A stretch of 64,000 nucleotides of DNA from Rostratula benghalensis (taxonomy: Eukaryota > Chordata > Aves > Charadriiformes > Rostratulidae): assembly GCA_013399305.1 (NCBI GenBank), contig VXAI01000161.1, positions 1,435,142 through 1,499,141 on the forward strand, read 5' to 3'. Of the stretch, positions 50,620 to 61,700 are shown piece by piece. The position numbers were made by a program, and so were the translations under genes. Below the pieces are notes generated by a model. The model had not been told where the DNA came from, did no database searches, and saw only the letters and a program-made list of their open reading frames with translations. Numbering within the stretch: position 1 is the first letter of the stretch; each line of letters opens with the position of its first letter.

Positions 50620-50705
50620 GAAAGGCAAGTAGGAATGGAGCCCCACAAGAAGCTTTGCTACAGCTGTTCATCACTTTCATAAATGATCCAGAAAAAGGGA
50701 AAGGG
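50620..50705 (+). mobile_element. Possible continuation of the old LINE relic
   Basis: The stretch GGAGCCCCACAAGAAGC and TTCATAAATGATCCAGAAAA resembles the reverse-transcriptase segment GVPQGS...FINDLEKG in a decayed state. It is the next motif expected after the relic at 49.0 kb, with about 1.3 kb between them. Confidence 0.4.
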
Positions 50706-51290
50706 GGAAAATAAAAATCACTGCAAAGTAGAAAAGAATTATAACTTTTAATGAACAGTGTAGGGCTGTAAATTAGATATTCCTATGCAAGAAAGAAACT
50801 ACTTGAACTTATGCTATATTCTTCCATGAAAACATAAGTTTAATTCTCAGTAGTTATTTTAAAAAAAAAGCAAATAGGATTACAGGAATTATTAGGAAAG
50901 GAACAGAGGAAAAAACAAAAGAAAAACTCAATATTGTTCATCTTTATGTGTTAGCATCTGTGAAAGACTGCAGAATAACTAGAAAACATTCTAGACCTGG
51001 GCCACAGAGCTCCTGGAAGGTAAGAAACAGCTTGTCAAAAGGAATGAATAACTAACCTGGTGTTCTCCAGATATTACAAAACCATGACAAGTACAGAGAA
51101 GTTGAATTCAGGATGGTAACTCACTCTCTGTCACGATAGAGGGTACAGTACAATAGCCCCAGTGCAGTTTCTTTGGTTGCAAGGATCCCCAAAATCTTGT
51201 CTTCCCTCCTGATCACAGACTGTCTCCCATGGCATCCCTGTAACTTCCCCCATAACACCATTCTTTTTGTTTCTTCTCTTCTTCTCTTCC

Positions 51291-51454
51291 TCAGCCTGGA
51301 AAAGAAAAGGCTCCAGGGAGGCCTTCCAGTCCCTAAAGAGGTCCTACAGGGGAGATGGAGAGGGTCTCTGTACCAGGGAGCAGAACAATAGGATGAGGGT
51401 AATGATTTTAAACTGAAAGAGGAGAGATTGCAACTAGATCTCAGAAAGAAATTC
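51291..51454 (+). mobile_element. CR1 LINE fragment without tail, first of a tandem pair
   Basis: Begins at TCAGCCTGGAAAAGAAAAGG and runs to TAGATCTCAGAAAGAAATTC, where a second CR1 copy starts. Confidence 0.85.
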
Positions 51455-51913
51455 AGAGGAGGGCCATGAAGAAGATCAGAGGGCTGGGGACTGGAGCACC
51501 TCTGCTGTGAAGACAGGCTGAGAGAACAGAGGACGTTCAGCCTGGAGAAGAGAAAGCTCCAGGGAGACCTTAGAGCCCCTTCCAGTCCCTAAAGGGGGCT
51601 ACAGGAGAGACAGGGAGGGACTCTTGATCAGGGAGGGGAGTGACAGGCCGTGGGGTAACAGTTTTAAACTGAAAGAGGGGAGATTTAGATGAGATCTCAG
51701 GAAGAAATTCTTTGCTGTGAGGGTGGTGAGACACTGGAACTGGTTGCCCAGAGAAGCTGTGGCTGCCCCATCCCTGGAGGGGTTCAAGGCCAGGCTGGAT
51801 GGGGCTTGGAGCAACCTGGTCTGGTGGGAGGTGTCCCTGCCCAAAGCATGGGGGCTGGAGCTTAATGATCTTTAATGTCCCTTCCAATCCAAACCATTCT
51901 ATGATTCTATGAT
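51455..51913 (+). mobile_element. CR1 LINE fragment, second of a tandem pair
   Basis: Begins at AGAGGAGGGCCATGAAGAAG, repeats the region of the first fragment, and ends with CTTTAATGTCCCTTCCAATC and the tail ATTCTATGATTCTATGATT. Confidence 0.92.
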
Positions 51914-52270
51914 TATTTTTAGCAAGGTCATGGAGACTTCATGGAAGACTCAGTGCAATCCAGTTTAGCAAGACTGGAAGCCCAGCAGATGACAAGTACA
52001 TAGTCTCAATCTGTACCTGACAACATAAATAAGAAAACAATTCTCCTCTTTAGCATAACGCTGCTTCCTCAAGGTATGGGAAAAAACAAGAACATCAGCA
52101 AAACATCCCACCCCCAAAATTCAGCAGTATAACCAGTATAAAAAACATAGAGTAGAAGTGGATTGAGAGAGAAGCCAACCCCAAATAGCAACATACCTAT
52201 GGAAAAAGTGATAGAGGAAACACTGCTAATATCAGCCACTGGAAATAACTGAAACTTCACTGGAAACAAC

Positions 52271-52814
52271 TGCCCCTCTGCTCTGCCCTGGTGAGACCCC
52301 ATCTGGAGTCCTGTGTCCAGTTCTGGGCTCCCCAGTTCCAGAAGGACAGGGAACTGCTGGAGAGGGTACAGTAAAGGGCTACAAAGGTGATCAGGGGTCT
52401 GGAGCATCTCTCTTATGAGGAAAGGCTGAGGGATTTGGGTCTTTTTAGTCTGGAGAAGAGAAGACTGAGGGAGGATCTGATCAACACCTGTAAATACTTA
52501 TAGGGTGGGTGTCAAGAGGAAGGAGTCAGTCTTTTTTCGGTGGTGCCCAGTGAGAGGACAAGAGGAAATGGGACCAAACTTGAACATAAGAAGTTCCATC
52601 TAAACATGAGGGGGAACTTCTTCACTTGGAGGGTGGCAGAGCCTTAGAAGAGGCTGCCCAGAGAGGTGGTGGAGTCTCTGTCTTTGGAGACATTGAAACC
52701 CACCTGGACATGTTCCTGTGCAGCTTGTTCAGGGTGGACCTGCTCTGGCAGGGGGGTTGGACTGGATGATCTCCAGAGGTCCCTTCCAACCCCATAGCAT
52801 TCTGTGCTTCTGTG
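52271..52814 (+). mobile_element. CR1 LINE fragment, 5'-truncated
   Basis: From CCCCTCTGCTCTGCCCTGG to CTCCAGAGGTCCCTTCCAAC and the tail AGCATTCTGTGCTTCTGTGA. Very similar in extent to the copy at 40.9 kb. Confidence 0.92.
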
Positions 52815-53718
52815 AAATGGAATTCTCCATTGCAGATCTAACAGAAGGTGCCAGGAATGCCGAAAGATCTCTCCTCTTCCACATTAAGAATCAGCCCAGA
52901 ACAACAATTTGACATCTTGCTTACAGAAAGACTCAAACTCCATTAAAGGCTATTTCATTCAGCGGCGGAATTGCTAAACACAATTACCCAGCCCGTGTTT
53001 TGCAGCAGGTCAGACCATTAGAATAATTATAAATAATTATAATAGCATCCTTTGGTACAGAGAGAGACCCCTTAAAGCTCAAAATGGTCCAGATTGAACG
53101 CTACTTTATAACAGAGGAGAACTTTAGCATTTGAAGACTTCTTTGAAGTGACTCACACACAGGCAGAAAAAGCAGGATCCGTATCTTCAGCGTAAAGGAC
53201 ACCTTAGACAGGCAGGCATCGGGGACAAAATTTGTCTTGTGTTGGCTTGTTGTTGGGTTTTCTGCTATAGAGAGTCATTTTCAAAGGAAAGAGAAGTTGT
53301 TAACCACAAGTTTGAGCTGCTTAGATGAGTCTACCTCTTGTCTATGAAAAAGAGCGGAAAAGCAACCTAAATTCAGCCATCCTTTCCAAAAAGCATCCCT
53401 TGCTTTTCCCGGGCATAACCACTACTAAATCAGCACCTCCCTTGGCTGCCTTTTCAGCTCTTTGAGGTTTTTTAGCAGCTTGAAGTTGTCAGGGTAAATG
53501 TTCAGGAAGTATTGGAATAATTACAAACAAACTCAAAACTAAAACAAGAAGAAAGAAAATCTGTGTTTAATGAAATGCCCGATGTTTGTCACTTGGTAGA
53601 GGGGTTGCTGGGTGAGACCCATCGATTTAATCACAGAAAACATATTAAAAAAAAAAATAAAGGTGAATAAGGCAGCTAATTTTGGAGAAATTGGTAGCTA
53701 ATCTTCCAGCTTGATCAA

Positions 53719-53770
53719 AGAATCATGGAATGGTCAGAGTTGGAAGGGACCTTTACAGATCATTCAGTTG
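53719..53770 (-). mobile_element. Short CR1 3'-end fragment
   Basis: Only the reversed tail and terminal segment remain: AGAATCATGGAATGGTC and GTTGGAAGGGACCTTTACAG. Confidence 0.75.
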
Positions 53771-54565
53771 TGATGAACTGAGCATCGCTGATGCTCGGTC
53801 AATGCGAAAAATGGAAAATTATTTTAACTTCAATTTCTCCAATGTGATTTTCTCCCGTTTTGAGATTCACAACTGGGAAAATAAACCAGGAGGTGTCACT
53901 CTGGATTAATTTCCTACCGGTACGTTACCCCTTTTGAAGCTGGAACTAACTCCTGCTGGTCTGACTGGTTACAGACCGTACGTGCTGATTGCCCAGCTTG
54001 AGTCATCTGATCTCAGATCCTCAAAAACCGCAAGAATCTGTAAAAGAAATGAAAAAGATGTAATTAATCCACTAAAGGAAAGGTAATTTAGAAGTTAGAA
54101 CTTCAGATGTTCAGTCAGCAAACCTATGTTGTGCCCGTTCCCATTAACGCCACTATAAAGCCAGGCTGGAGAGACTGGGAAAGAAATCCAGGCCTTCCAG
54201 TCTTTGTATATCAACTTCAAGGGGTCCAAACCTGTTGTTAGGAAACTGCTGTTGCTCTGCCTATTTAACTAGAAGAGATTTTAAATGTGAAAGTTGTTTT
54301 CAACTGAGTTACAACAGGGATTCTTTTATAATATTAATTGGGTTTTTTGAGGTGGTCGTGGGGTTTTTTTGCCACAAACAAGCTGTATTCTGGAAGTTAA
54401 AAACCCATGGCTTTGTAGGAGCACCAGAGAGGATGATGTTGATGTATTCAAAAAGCAGAGCTCAGAAGGAGGAGTTACTTGTAAACAATTGAAATCGTTG
54501 TGTTTTCCACTGAGAGGTCACTAACGTGCTGCTGTTTATCAGTTCATCAGTTCTGCATGCAAGTC

Positions 54566-54845
54566 ATAGCACAGCATCTTCATGGTTGAAAAAGACCTCT
54601 GAGATCATCGAGTCCAACCATACACACACAAACAAAAAAAACCAACCTACATCTCGGCCACTAGAGCATGCCTGAAGTGTGTACAAATTTCTTATACCTG
54701 TCCTTAATACAGATAATTTAAATCTACTCGTTTCTTAAATACCTCCAGGGTTGGTGACTCCACCACCTCCCTGGGCAGGCCCTTCCAGTTCTCACCCCTC
54801 TTTCAGTAAAGTCGTTCTTCCCAATATCTAATCTGAACCTCCCCT
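54566..54845 (-). mobile_element. Older, diverged CR1 fragment
   Basis: Matches the reversed 3' region in parts: GAGATCATCGAGTCCAACC, then CTCCACCACCTCCCTGGGCA and TTCTTCCCAATATCTAATCT. It is clearly more diverged than the other copies. Confidence 0.75.
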
Positions 54846-55079
54846 GCCCTACCCAAGTCCTTGCAGTGAGAAAAATCCGTGGGCTTCTGCTTATACGAAC
54901 CACCAGTTCTCAGATCACACTTGCATAAGGTTTGACCCAAGAACGTGGAAATCTGTGAGCCTTTCTGTTGACTGGCTGGGGTTTGGATCACGGAGGCACA
55001 GCGCTTAATCCTTCACCAAAGGAGATAAATGTAGCAGCTCCTCTTTATTTTTTTATTATTATTATTTTTTTTTCCTATT

Positions 55080-55678
55080 GCACGCCTCTGAAAATGGATG
55101 AGAAGGTAAGAATCATTTCAGGCAGGGAAAAACCTGCGCTCTGTGTTTCTCTTCTCTGCCCTTTTATTCAGCTGCTCTTGACTGGTGTTGGTCGGGAGAG
55201 GGATTTATCACTCTCATCACTCACAGGCTGTGATTTCCCGGCCCTGGCGAGGCGGGCTCCCTCTGAGAAGTGCAGCAGGGAGGCGAGCAGAGGCAACCCT
55301 GCAAGGGGTTAACGCTGTAATCTTTTTTCCTAGCCTGTTTATAATCCCAACAGTAGGCCAGTAACAGCAGAGGGTGGACCTAAAAAAAGTAAAAAAAAGA
55401 GTGTGCGTGTGGATGCGGGTGCACACGTGTGAATGTGTACCTTCACCAGGGCTTCTCTTTTCCCAACCTCCTCCTGCGCCCCCCGGAATAAATCCAAACA
55501 GAGCTCTCTGCGCCGGCTGCTCCGGAGGGAGAGTGACAAGAGCTTCCTCACAACTGCCTCCCCCCTCTTCCTCCCCAAGACTTCATCCAGGAATGCGTTT
55601 GTTGGCGGAAAGAATGGGCAGATGATCGTTACAAACCCACCCTCTTCCTCCTCAAAGCCAGCCCGGGGAGCCCGCAGA
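55080..55678 (+). promoter_or_regulatory. CCKAR: CCKAR 5' leader and presumed promoter
   Basis: The 600 bases before the start codon become more GC-rich and hold several upstream ATGs. Two are in frame with the receptor (55433 and 55622); others are out of frame, for instance near 55374 and 55593. A TTTATAA sequence near 55338 could be a TATA-like element. No transcription start is determined here. Confidence 0.35.
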
Positions 55679-55799
55679 ATGGAAATAGTTGAGGCCAGCT
55701 TCCTCGGGAACGGTACCAACATTACAGCTTTCCTCTGCGATATCCTCTTGGAAAATGACACTTTTTTCTGTGTGGATGACCCCCCCTACCCTTCTAAAG
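55679..55799 (+). CDS. CCKAR: CCKAR coding exon 1 (residues 1-40 plus one base)
   Basis: The extracellular N-terminus, starting MEIVEASFLGNGTNIT and ending PPYPSK. Donor GTATGT after one extra base (phase 1). It carries three N-glycosylation sequons and the two N-terminal cysteines. Confidence 0.95.
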
Positions 55800-58700
55800 G
55801 TATGTATCAAAAAACAGATTTTTTCTTTTTTTTGCCTTTGTTTTTTTCAGGGTAGTTCTAGCTGGAAGCAGAGGTGCTGTGGAAAGAAACAGCTCCACAA
55901 GGCTTTTTTTTATTATTATTTTTTTCCCCCCCTGTGAGAGAGTGCAAAATCAGCTGCTTGCTGATAAGTGAGGGTGAGAAACAAGCAGGAAAGAATTGAG
56001 TAGGTGCTGGGGTTTTTTCTTTGCCACGTTAAAAACCCAAGTAGAGCAAAATTTGGCTATAATGGAAAACTAAACCAGTAGCACTGCTGGACACAAAATG
56101 CAAAGAGAACTTGGAGAAACATTTGGTTTTTGCTCTTTGGGCAATTCAGTAGCAATGGAGATACCTGATCAGTTACCGGGTCTGAAAGATGAATTTATAG
56201 CCCTCTGGGGCTGAAAAAAAAAAAATAGATCCAGGTATTAAAACATTTTTGATTGCTGGGTGGTGTTTCTTACCTGTGCCTGGAGGAGGAACTCCCCGGG
56301 TGCACGCCGAGGGGTGTCAGCAGAACCTGTGTGTGAGAAGTTGTATTTTTGCTCTCCCAATGTTCCTCGTGTCACCGGGATTGTACTGTACCGTTGTGCA
56401 AGTCAGGTGGAGCAGGATAAGTTTAAGAATTTCAGACCTTCCTCTGATTTCTGCGTTGGTGTAAAGACATAAACCTCAGTAAAACTGAACACAGAAAGGC
56501 TTTTACCTTTGGTTTAAGGGATGAAACACCTAAGCCAAGACTAGGGGCTGCATAACCGATTGTTCCCTGGTTACAATTTCCAGATATGCATCAGATAATT
56601 CGGATTCTGCTGTACTGTTTGATATTCCTGCTCAGCGTTTTGGGGAACATCCTGGTAATTACGGTGCTGATAAGGAACAAGCGGATGAGGACGGTCACCA
56701 ACACCTTCCTGCTCTCGCTCGCAGTCAGCGACCTGATGCTCTGCATTTTCTGCATGCCCTTCACCCTCATCCCCAACCTCCTGAAGGACTTCATCTTCGG
56801 CAGCGCTGTTTGCAAAACTGCCACTTATTTCATGGGTAAGTCTTGGGAGTTTATACTTACTTTGAAGACTGGCTAATGAGATACGGGGGGAAGTTGACTA
56901 AAGACCAGTCCAAAAAAAGCTGGTGGTTTCCATCTGCCATGGAAGGGTTGGCCAAAGCAGGAAGAAACAACTTTGTGGTGCAAAGCTTCATGGTTCTGGT
57001 TTCCTCAGCCCGGTTTGCAAAACACAGAGGCACCTCTTAATGTTAACAACACACAGAAGTGTTGGGCTGGATCAGGTTAAGCGAGGAGTTTGTTGCCTGA
57101 GCAGGCTTGAAGGAGGAACCCAGCACACTTGCTTCCTTCCCCATCGCCAGGAGAGCTCTCAGCAGCGTTCAGGTCAGCACTCAGAAACGACAGAATTGGC
57201 CCACAGCTTTTTGGTAGCGGTGATACATGAGAAAAAAACCCAAAATTGGCCAAAACAGGTGTCGTTTGCCGAGTCAGAAATTAGAGCCTGGTGTGATCAG
57301 GAGGACGAGGACAGGCTGAGGGAGCTGGGGGTGTTCAGCCTGGAGAAGAGAAGGCTCCAGGGAGACCTAACAGCAGCCTTCCAGTACCTGAAGGGGCTAC
57401 AGGAAGGCTGGGGAGGGTCTGTTTCCAAAAGCCTGCAGTGACAAGATGAGGGGCAATGGGTTTAAATTGAAGAAAGCAGATTTAGATGGGGTATTAGGAA
57501 TAGGTTCTTTACTCTGAGGGTGGTGGAACACTGGAACAGGTTGCCCAGGGAGGTGGTTGAGGCCCCTTCCCTGGAGATACTCAAGGGGAGGCTCGATGAG
57601 TCCCTGGGCAGCCTGGTCTATGGGGGTGTCCCTGCTGACTGTGGGGAGGTCGGACTACATGACCTTTGGAGGTCCCTTCATCCCAGATGATTCTGTGATT
57701 CCATGATCAGAGCTCAGCAGGAGACCACAAAATGCAGACACAGGTTTCAGAGGCTGACTTCAAGAAGCCCCCACTTTTATACACCTTCCCGTACCCCCTT
57801 TTTGTTGTGGAGCCAGGAGTTTCAAAACTGCCTGGATCACATGTGTCTGTGTGAGAGCTTTTGTCTGACTTCCAATACTTCCTGTGAGTTTGCTTGTTTC
57901 TTGGAAAAAAAAAAAAGGAAAAGAAAAAAAAAAAAAGCCAAAGGAGAACCTTAGGTAAAGTCTTTGCTGCCTTGGGAGACCCTGAGTTAACGCGAGAAAT
58001 CTTAGGTCCCCTCTCAACCCGTGCCCTTGGGTGCCTTTGGTGTTAAGGTGAAAGTACACACCTAAAGGCTGGGAGTGGGAACCCAACATCTTTTTGTAGA
58101 TAAAACCCATAAAACTAGAGGCCCTGTTTAAACAATCGGAATGAATTGCTGCCACAAGCACCATAAAGAATTACCGCAGGGTCCTCATCTTGCTCTTATT
58201 TCACACTCCCTAAATTGCTTCCTGAAGCCCAACCGGTCACATCTTTTGAAACACGAAGTTTTTCCTTACGAAGGGGTTTCATTTTTAAGACTGTGGGTAT
58301 TTCCCGTGGGCCATTCAGGTTTTTGGGACACCGACCCCCCCTCGTGTCACCTGTGCTCTTGATCTCGCACTTTAAGATGCGCTACGAGTTTGAATTACAG
58401 ACAATTTGTGTAAAACAAGCTGTAAAGAGACTGGCATTTTGTATTTCGACCCCCCCCCCCCCCCCCCCAATAGAAGATTTACAACGCATAAATATTAAAT
58501 GAATATTATTACTCACTGATAAAGAAATTTGTGAAGAAACACCTCTAATCTTGCAATGACAAACTGGAGCACTTCAGCGACAGAACTAGAGCCCACTGAG
58601 TGATATTTCATAATACGTGAGCAGGAGAAAATAAGGGCACTTGAAGGACAAAGATTCTGCTTCCTGACTTCATTTCTCCTGCTTTTGTAACCCCATTAGC

Positions 58701-61700
58701 ACCTAATTAAAGAAGTGGCAACACGTTTAATTGTCTTCAGCGAGGCAATCAGAGCTCCAGTCGAGCAGGACACTTAGAAAAATTAACGCAATAGAAGAAG
58801 GACTCTGAACTTCTCGGTGAAAAGTGTATTTAACAGCATAGGAATCCCACTGGTTTCAAATGCTTGTTTGAATCTTAGTGCGATTATTCAAGTGTCTAAA
58901 CCACGGCAGCAAAGTGAAGAATGAGGAGGAAAAGTGCCGCCTTCCCCTGCTGTCAGAATTCGATGGTTTGACAGAATGAAGCTTCTCTATTGATCTTCTG
59001 GAGAAGCAGAGAGCAGGAATGTCAGTCTGGAGACTCACACCTCCTACCCACACGCTCTTTGTTGACTTAATCCGGGTGATATCCGTGTATATTTTAGCTT
59101 AGAAACAGATTGCCGTATTTCTAATTTTATATGTGTATCCAAAAAGTTAGCAAGAATACCCGAAAACGGCGTGATCCAGGGAATATTTCCCTGGGGAAGC
59201 CAGGGAATAACCTTACTCTGTGTGTTGTACCTCTAGGTGTCTCTGTAAGTGTGTCTACCTTCAACCTGGTGGCCATCTCTCTGGAGAGATACAGCGCCAT
59301 TTGCAAACCGCTGCAGTCCCGGGTCTGGCAGACCAAATCCCACGCCTTGAAAGTGATTGCTGCGACCTGGTGTGTTTCCTTCACCATCATGTCACCTTAC
59401 CCCATCTACAGCAAGCTGGTGCCCTTCACCAAGTACAACAACACCACGGCAAACATGTGCCGGCTCCTGTGGCCAAGCGACGTCATTCAGCAGTCCTGGT
59501 AAGACACAACCGGCCGGCGGCAAAGGCATCATTAGCTGGTGGGAAACAGGGCTTTGTGGTAGCATGAAGGCTATTGAAAGTCAAGTATTAACCTTCAGCA
59601 AACATTCACACCTCTATCGTGCCTATTTGAGAAGTTAAAAAAAAAATAAAAAAATAAAAAATTTTAAAACTGTTTACATTTCGACACTGGTGCGGCTTTT
59701 CCCTTGTCGTGGGAACGATACCCAGCGTGGCAATGGCTCTCACTGGATGGCCTGCTGTCACTGTAGAGAAAGCATCTGTCACTCCTCAAGCAGGAATGCT
59801 GCTTTGGCTCAGTCAGCCCTAAACTTAAAATATTTTCAGAGAAATCCTCGACGGATCTTGGAAAGCCCTGGACACGGCCCAGCCATGTGCAGAATATGAA
59901 AACTCCCTGGGATTGCAAACGCCCCCCCCTGAGAAGCCAACCCTGTGGGTGGTCATTTGGAGAGCACAGGAGAGAGGGGGCAGGGGGGAGACAGTGCTCC
60001 AGGTCCTACATGTCCAGGTAGAGTAAGTAAATTGTAGCACTATCAAGCAGGAGTGTTATTTAATCAGAGAATCATTGAATGGTTTGGGTTGGAAGGGACC
60101 TTAAAGATCACTGAGTTCCCACCCCCCTGCCCTGGGCAGGGACACCTCCCACCAGACCAGGTTGCTCCAAGCCCCATCCAGCCTGGCCTTGAACCCCACC
60201 AAGAGAAAAAGGAGTTTTTCTTGTTTTGTGCTGTTCCCTGATCTCAGTTTGTCTTTTGTTTCTCCAGGTACACTTTCCTGCTGCTCATACTGTTTCTTAT
60301 ACCTGGGATTATAATGATGGTTGCCTATGGCCTAATTTCTTTGGAACTCTACAGAGGAATAAAATTTGATGCCAGCCAGAGAAAATATTCCCGAGGTAAC
60401 GATACACTTAATTGTTTGAGTTGGAGTTTGCAAAGTTGGCATTAACAATACGAGCAGTCGTTATGAAGCTACTAAAATTTTCTGTTTCCAAAAATAATCG
60501 TTATGGTCAGTTTTGGTTGTGAACCCACCAGATGCACTTGTTGATCAAACTTGTTCCATTATTCACGAGGAAATAATTCCTCACCCATGGCTTGTTTGCA
60601 AAGGCAGGATACATTAAATTTCTAATTTGCTTATTACAGAAATAGCAAGGTGGGGTTTTTGTTTCTGGCCATGGTTGAGGACCATTTCTGTACAAAAAAT
60701 GCAACAATAAGAACTGTCAGATTCAGATAGGTACAATTTTGAAAATAATCTTCAATAGGTGGTTCAGCAAACATTGTTCTTACATCTTTTGCATCAATTT
60801 GTGTAGAGTCAAGACATATAATGGGAACTGGCAGTTGCAGAGCAGCTGATGCTCAACTAACTCTGAATTAGGACTCTGCTGTCACTGCACCAGTTGGTGA
60901 GCCCCGAATTAGAATCAAAGAACGGTTTGGGTTGGAAGGACCTTAAAGATCATGGAGTTCCAACCCCCCTGCCATAGACAGGGACACCTCCCACCAGACC
61001 AGGTTGCTCCAAGCCCCATCCAGCCTGGCCTTGAACCCCTCCAGGGATGGGGCAGCCACAGCTTCTCTGGGCAACCTCTTCCAGTGTCTCACCACCCCTA
61101 CAGCAAAGAATTTCTTTCTGGTGTCTAATCTCAATCTCCCCTCTTGACATTTAAAACCGTGACCATGACCCCTCAGCCAGGGGGTCGCTGAGGGGTCACT
61201 CCACTCCCAGTCCCTCTCCATGTACGTCATTTATTCAGACCTAATCTCCACACTTTTGCTTTGTATTTTGATTCGCTGTTCAGAGACTTTTTGCTGACTG
61301 TTTTAGTACTCATTTGTACGCACAGAAAGAAAAATAAGTACCTGCAGCGCCAAATACGAGGACGGGGATGGGTGCTACCTCAACAAAACCAAAAGAAAGA
61401 GGAAAATGCCACTGCAGCAGCTCTCTGCCACCAGCCACGGCAAAATAGAGAGGGCGAGAAGCAGCAGCTCCTCTGCCCACCTGATGGCCAAGAAGCTGGT
61501 CATCCGCATGCTGATGGTGATAGTGATTCTGTTTTTCCTCTGCTGGACCCCCATCTTCAGCGTCAACGCCTGGCGGGCGTTTGACACCGCTTCGGCCGAC
61601 CAGCGCCTCTCGGGGGCCCCCATCTCCTTCATCCACTTGTTGTCCTACACCTCGGCCTGCGTCAACCCCATCATCTACTGCTTCATGAACAAGCGCTTCC

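Larger units (their letters stand above)
34741..55430. other. Intergenic region between TBC1D19 and CCKAR (about 21 kb)
   Basis: No protein-coding exon or RNA gene is recognised. It holds the CR1 pieces listed separately and an old LINE reverse-transcriptase relic. Stretches without any recognised element are 34741-35353, 35721-36455, 36728-40887, 41414-42947, 43576-47311, 47456-49044, 49346-50619, 50706-51290, 51914-52270, 52815-53718, 53771-54565 and 54846-55430. Open frames there are short and show no family motif. Being the space between divergent genes, it could hold enhancers, but none can be identified from one sequence. Confidence 0.75.
56836..59236 (+). other. CCKAR: CCKAR intron 2 (2.4 kb)
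   Basis: Contains one CR1 copy, an A/G-rich run at 57904-57937 and a 19-C homopolymer at 58450-58468. The rest shows nothing I recognise. Confidence 0.85.

Noticed and set aside
55433..55678. Using the upstream in-frame ATG as the CCKAR start
   Set aside because: The 82 extra codons have no family counterpart, while the ATG at 55679 matches the family N-terminus and has a strong Kozak context. Kept as a finding only.
56586..56876. Open frame running past CCKAR exon 2
   Set aside because: The frame reads through the GTAAGT donor at 56836; the extra codons are intronic.
59131..59502. Open frame starting before CCKAR exon 3
   Set aside because: The part before 59237 is intron; the acceptor CTCTAG and the receptor alignment fix the exon start.
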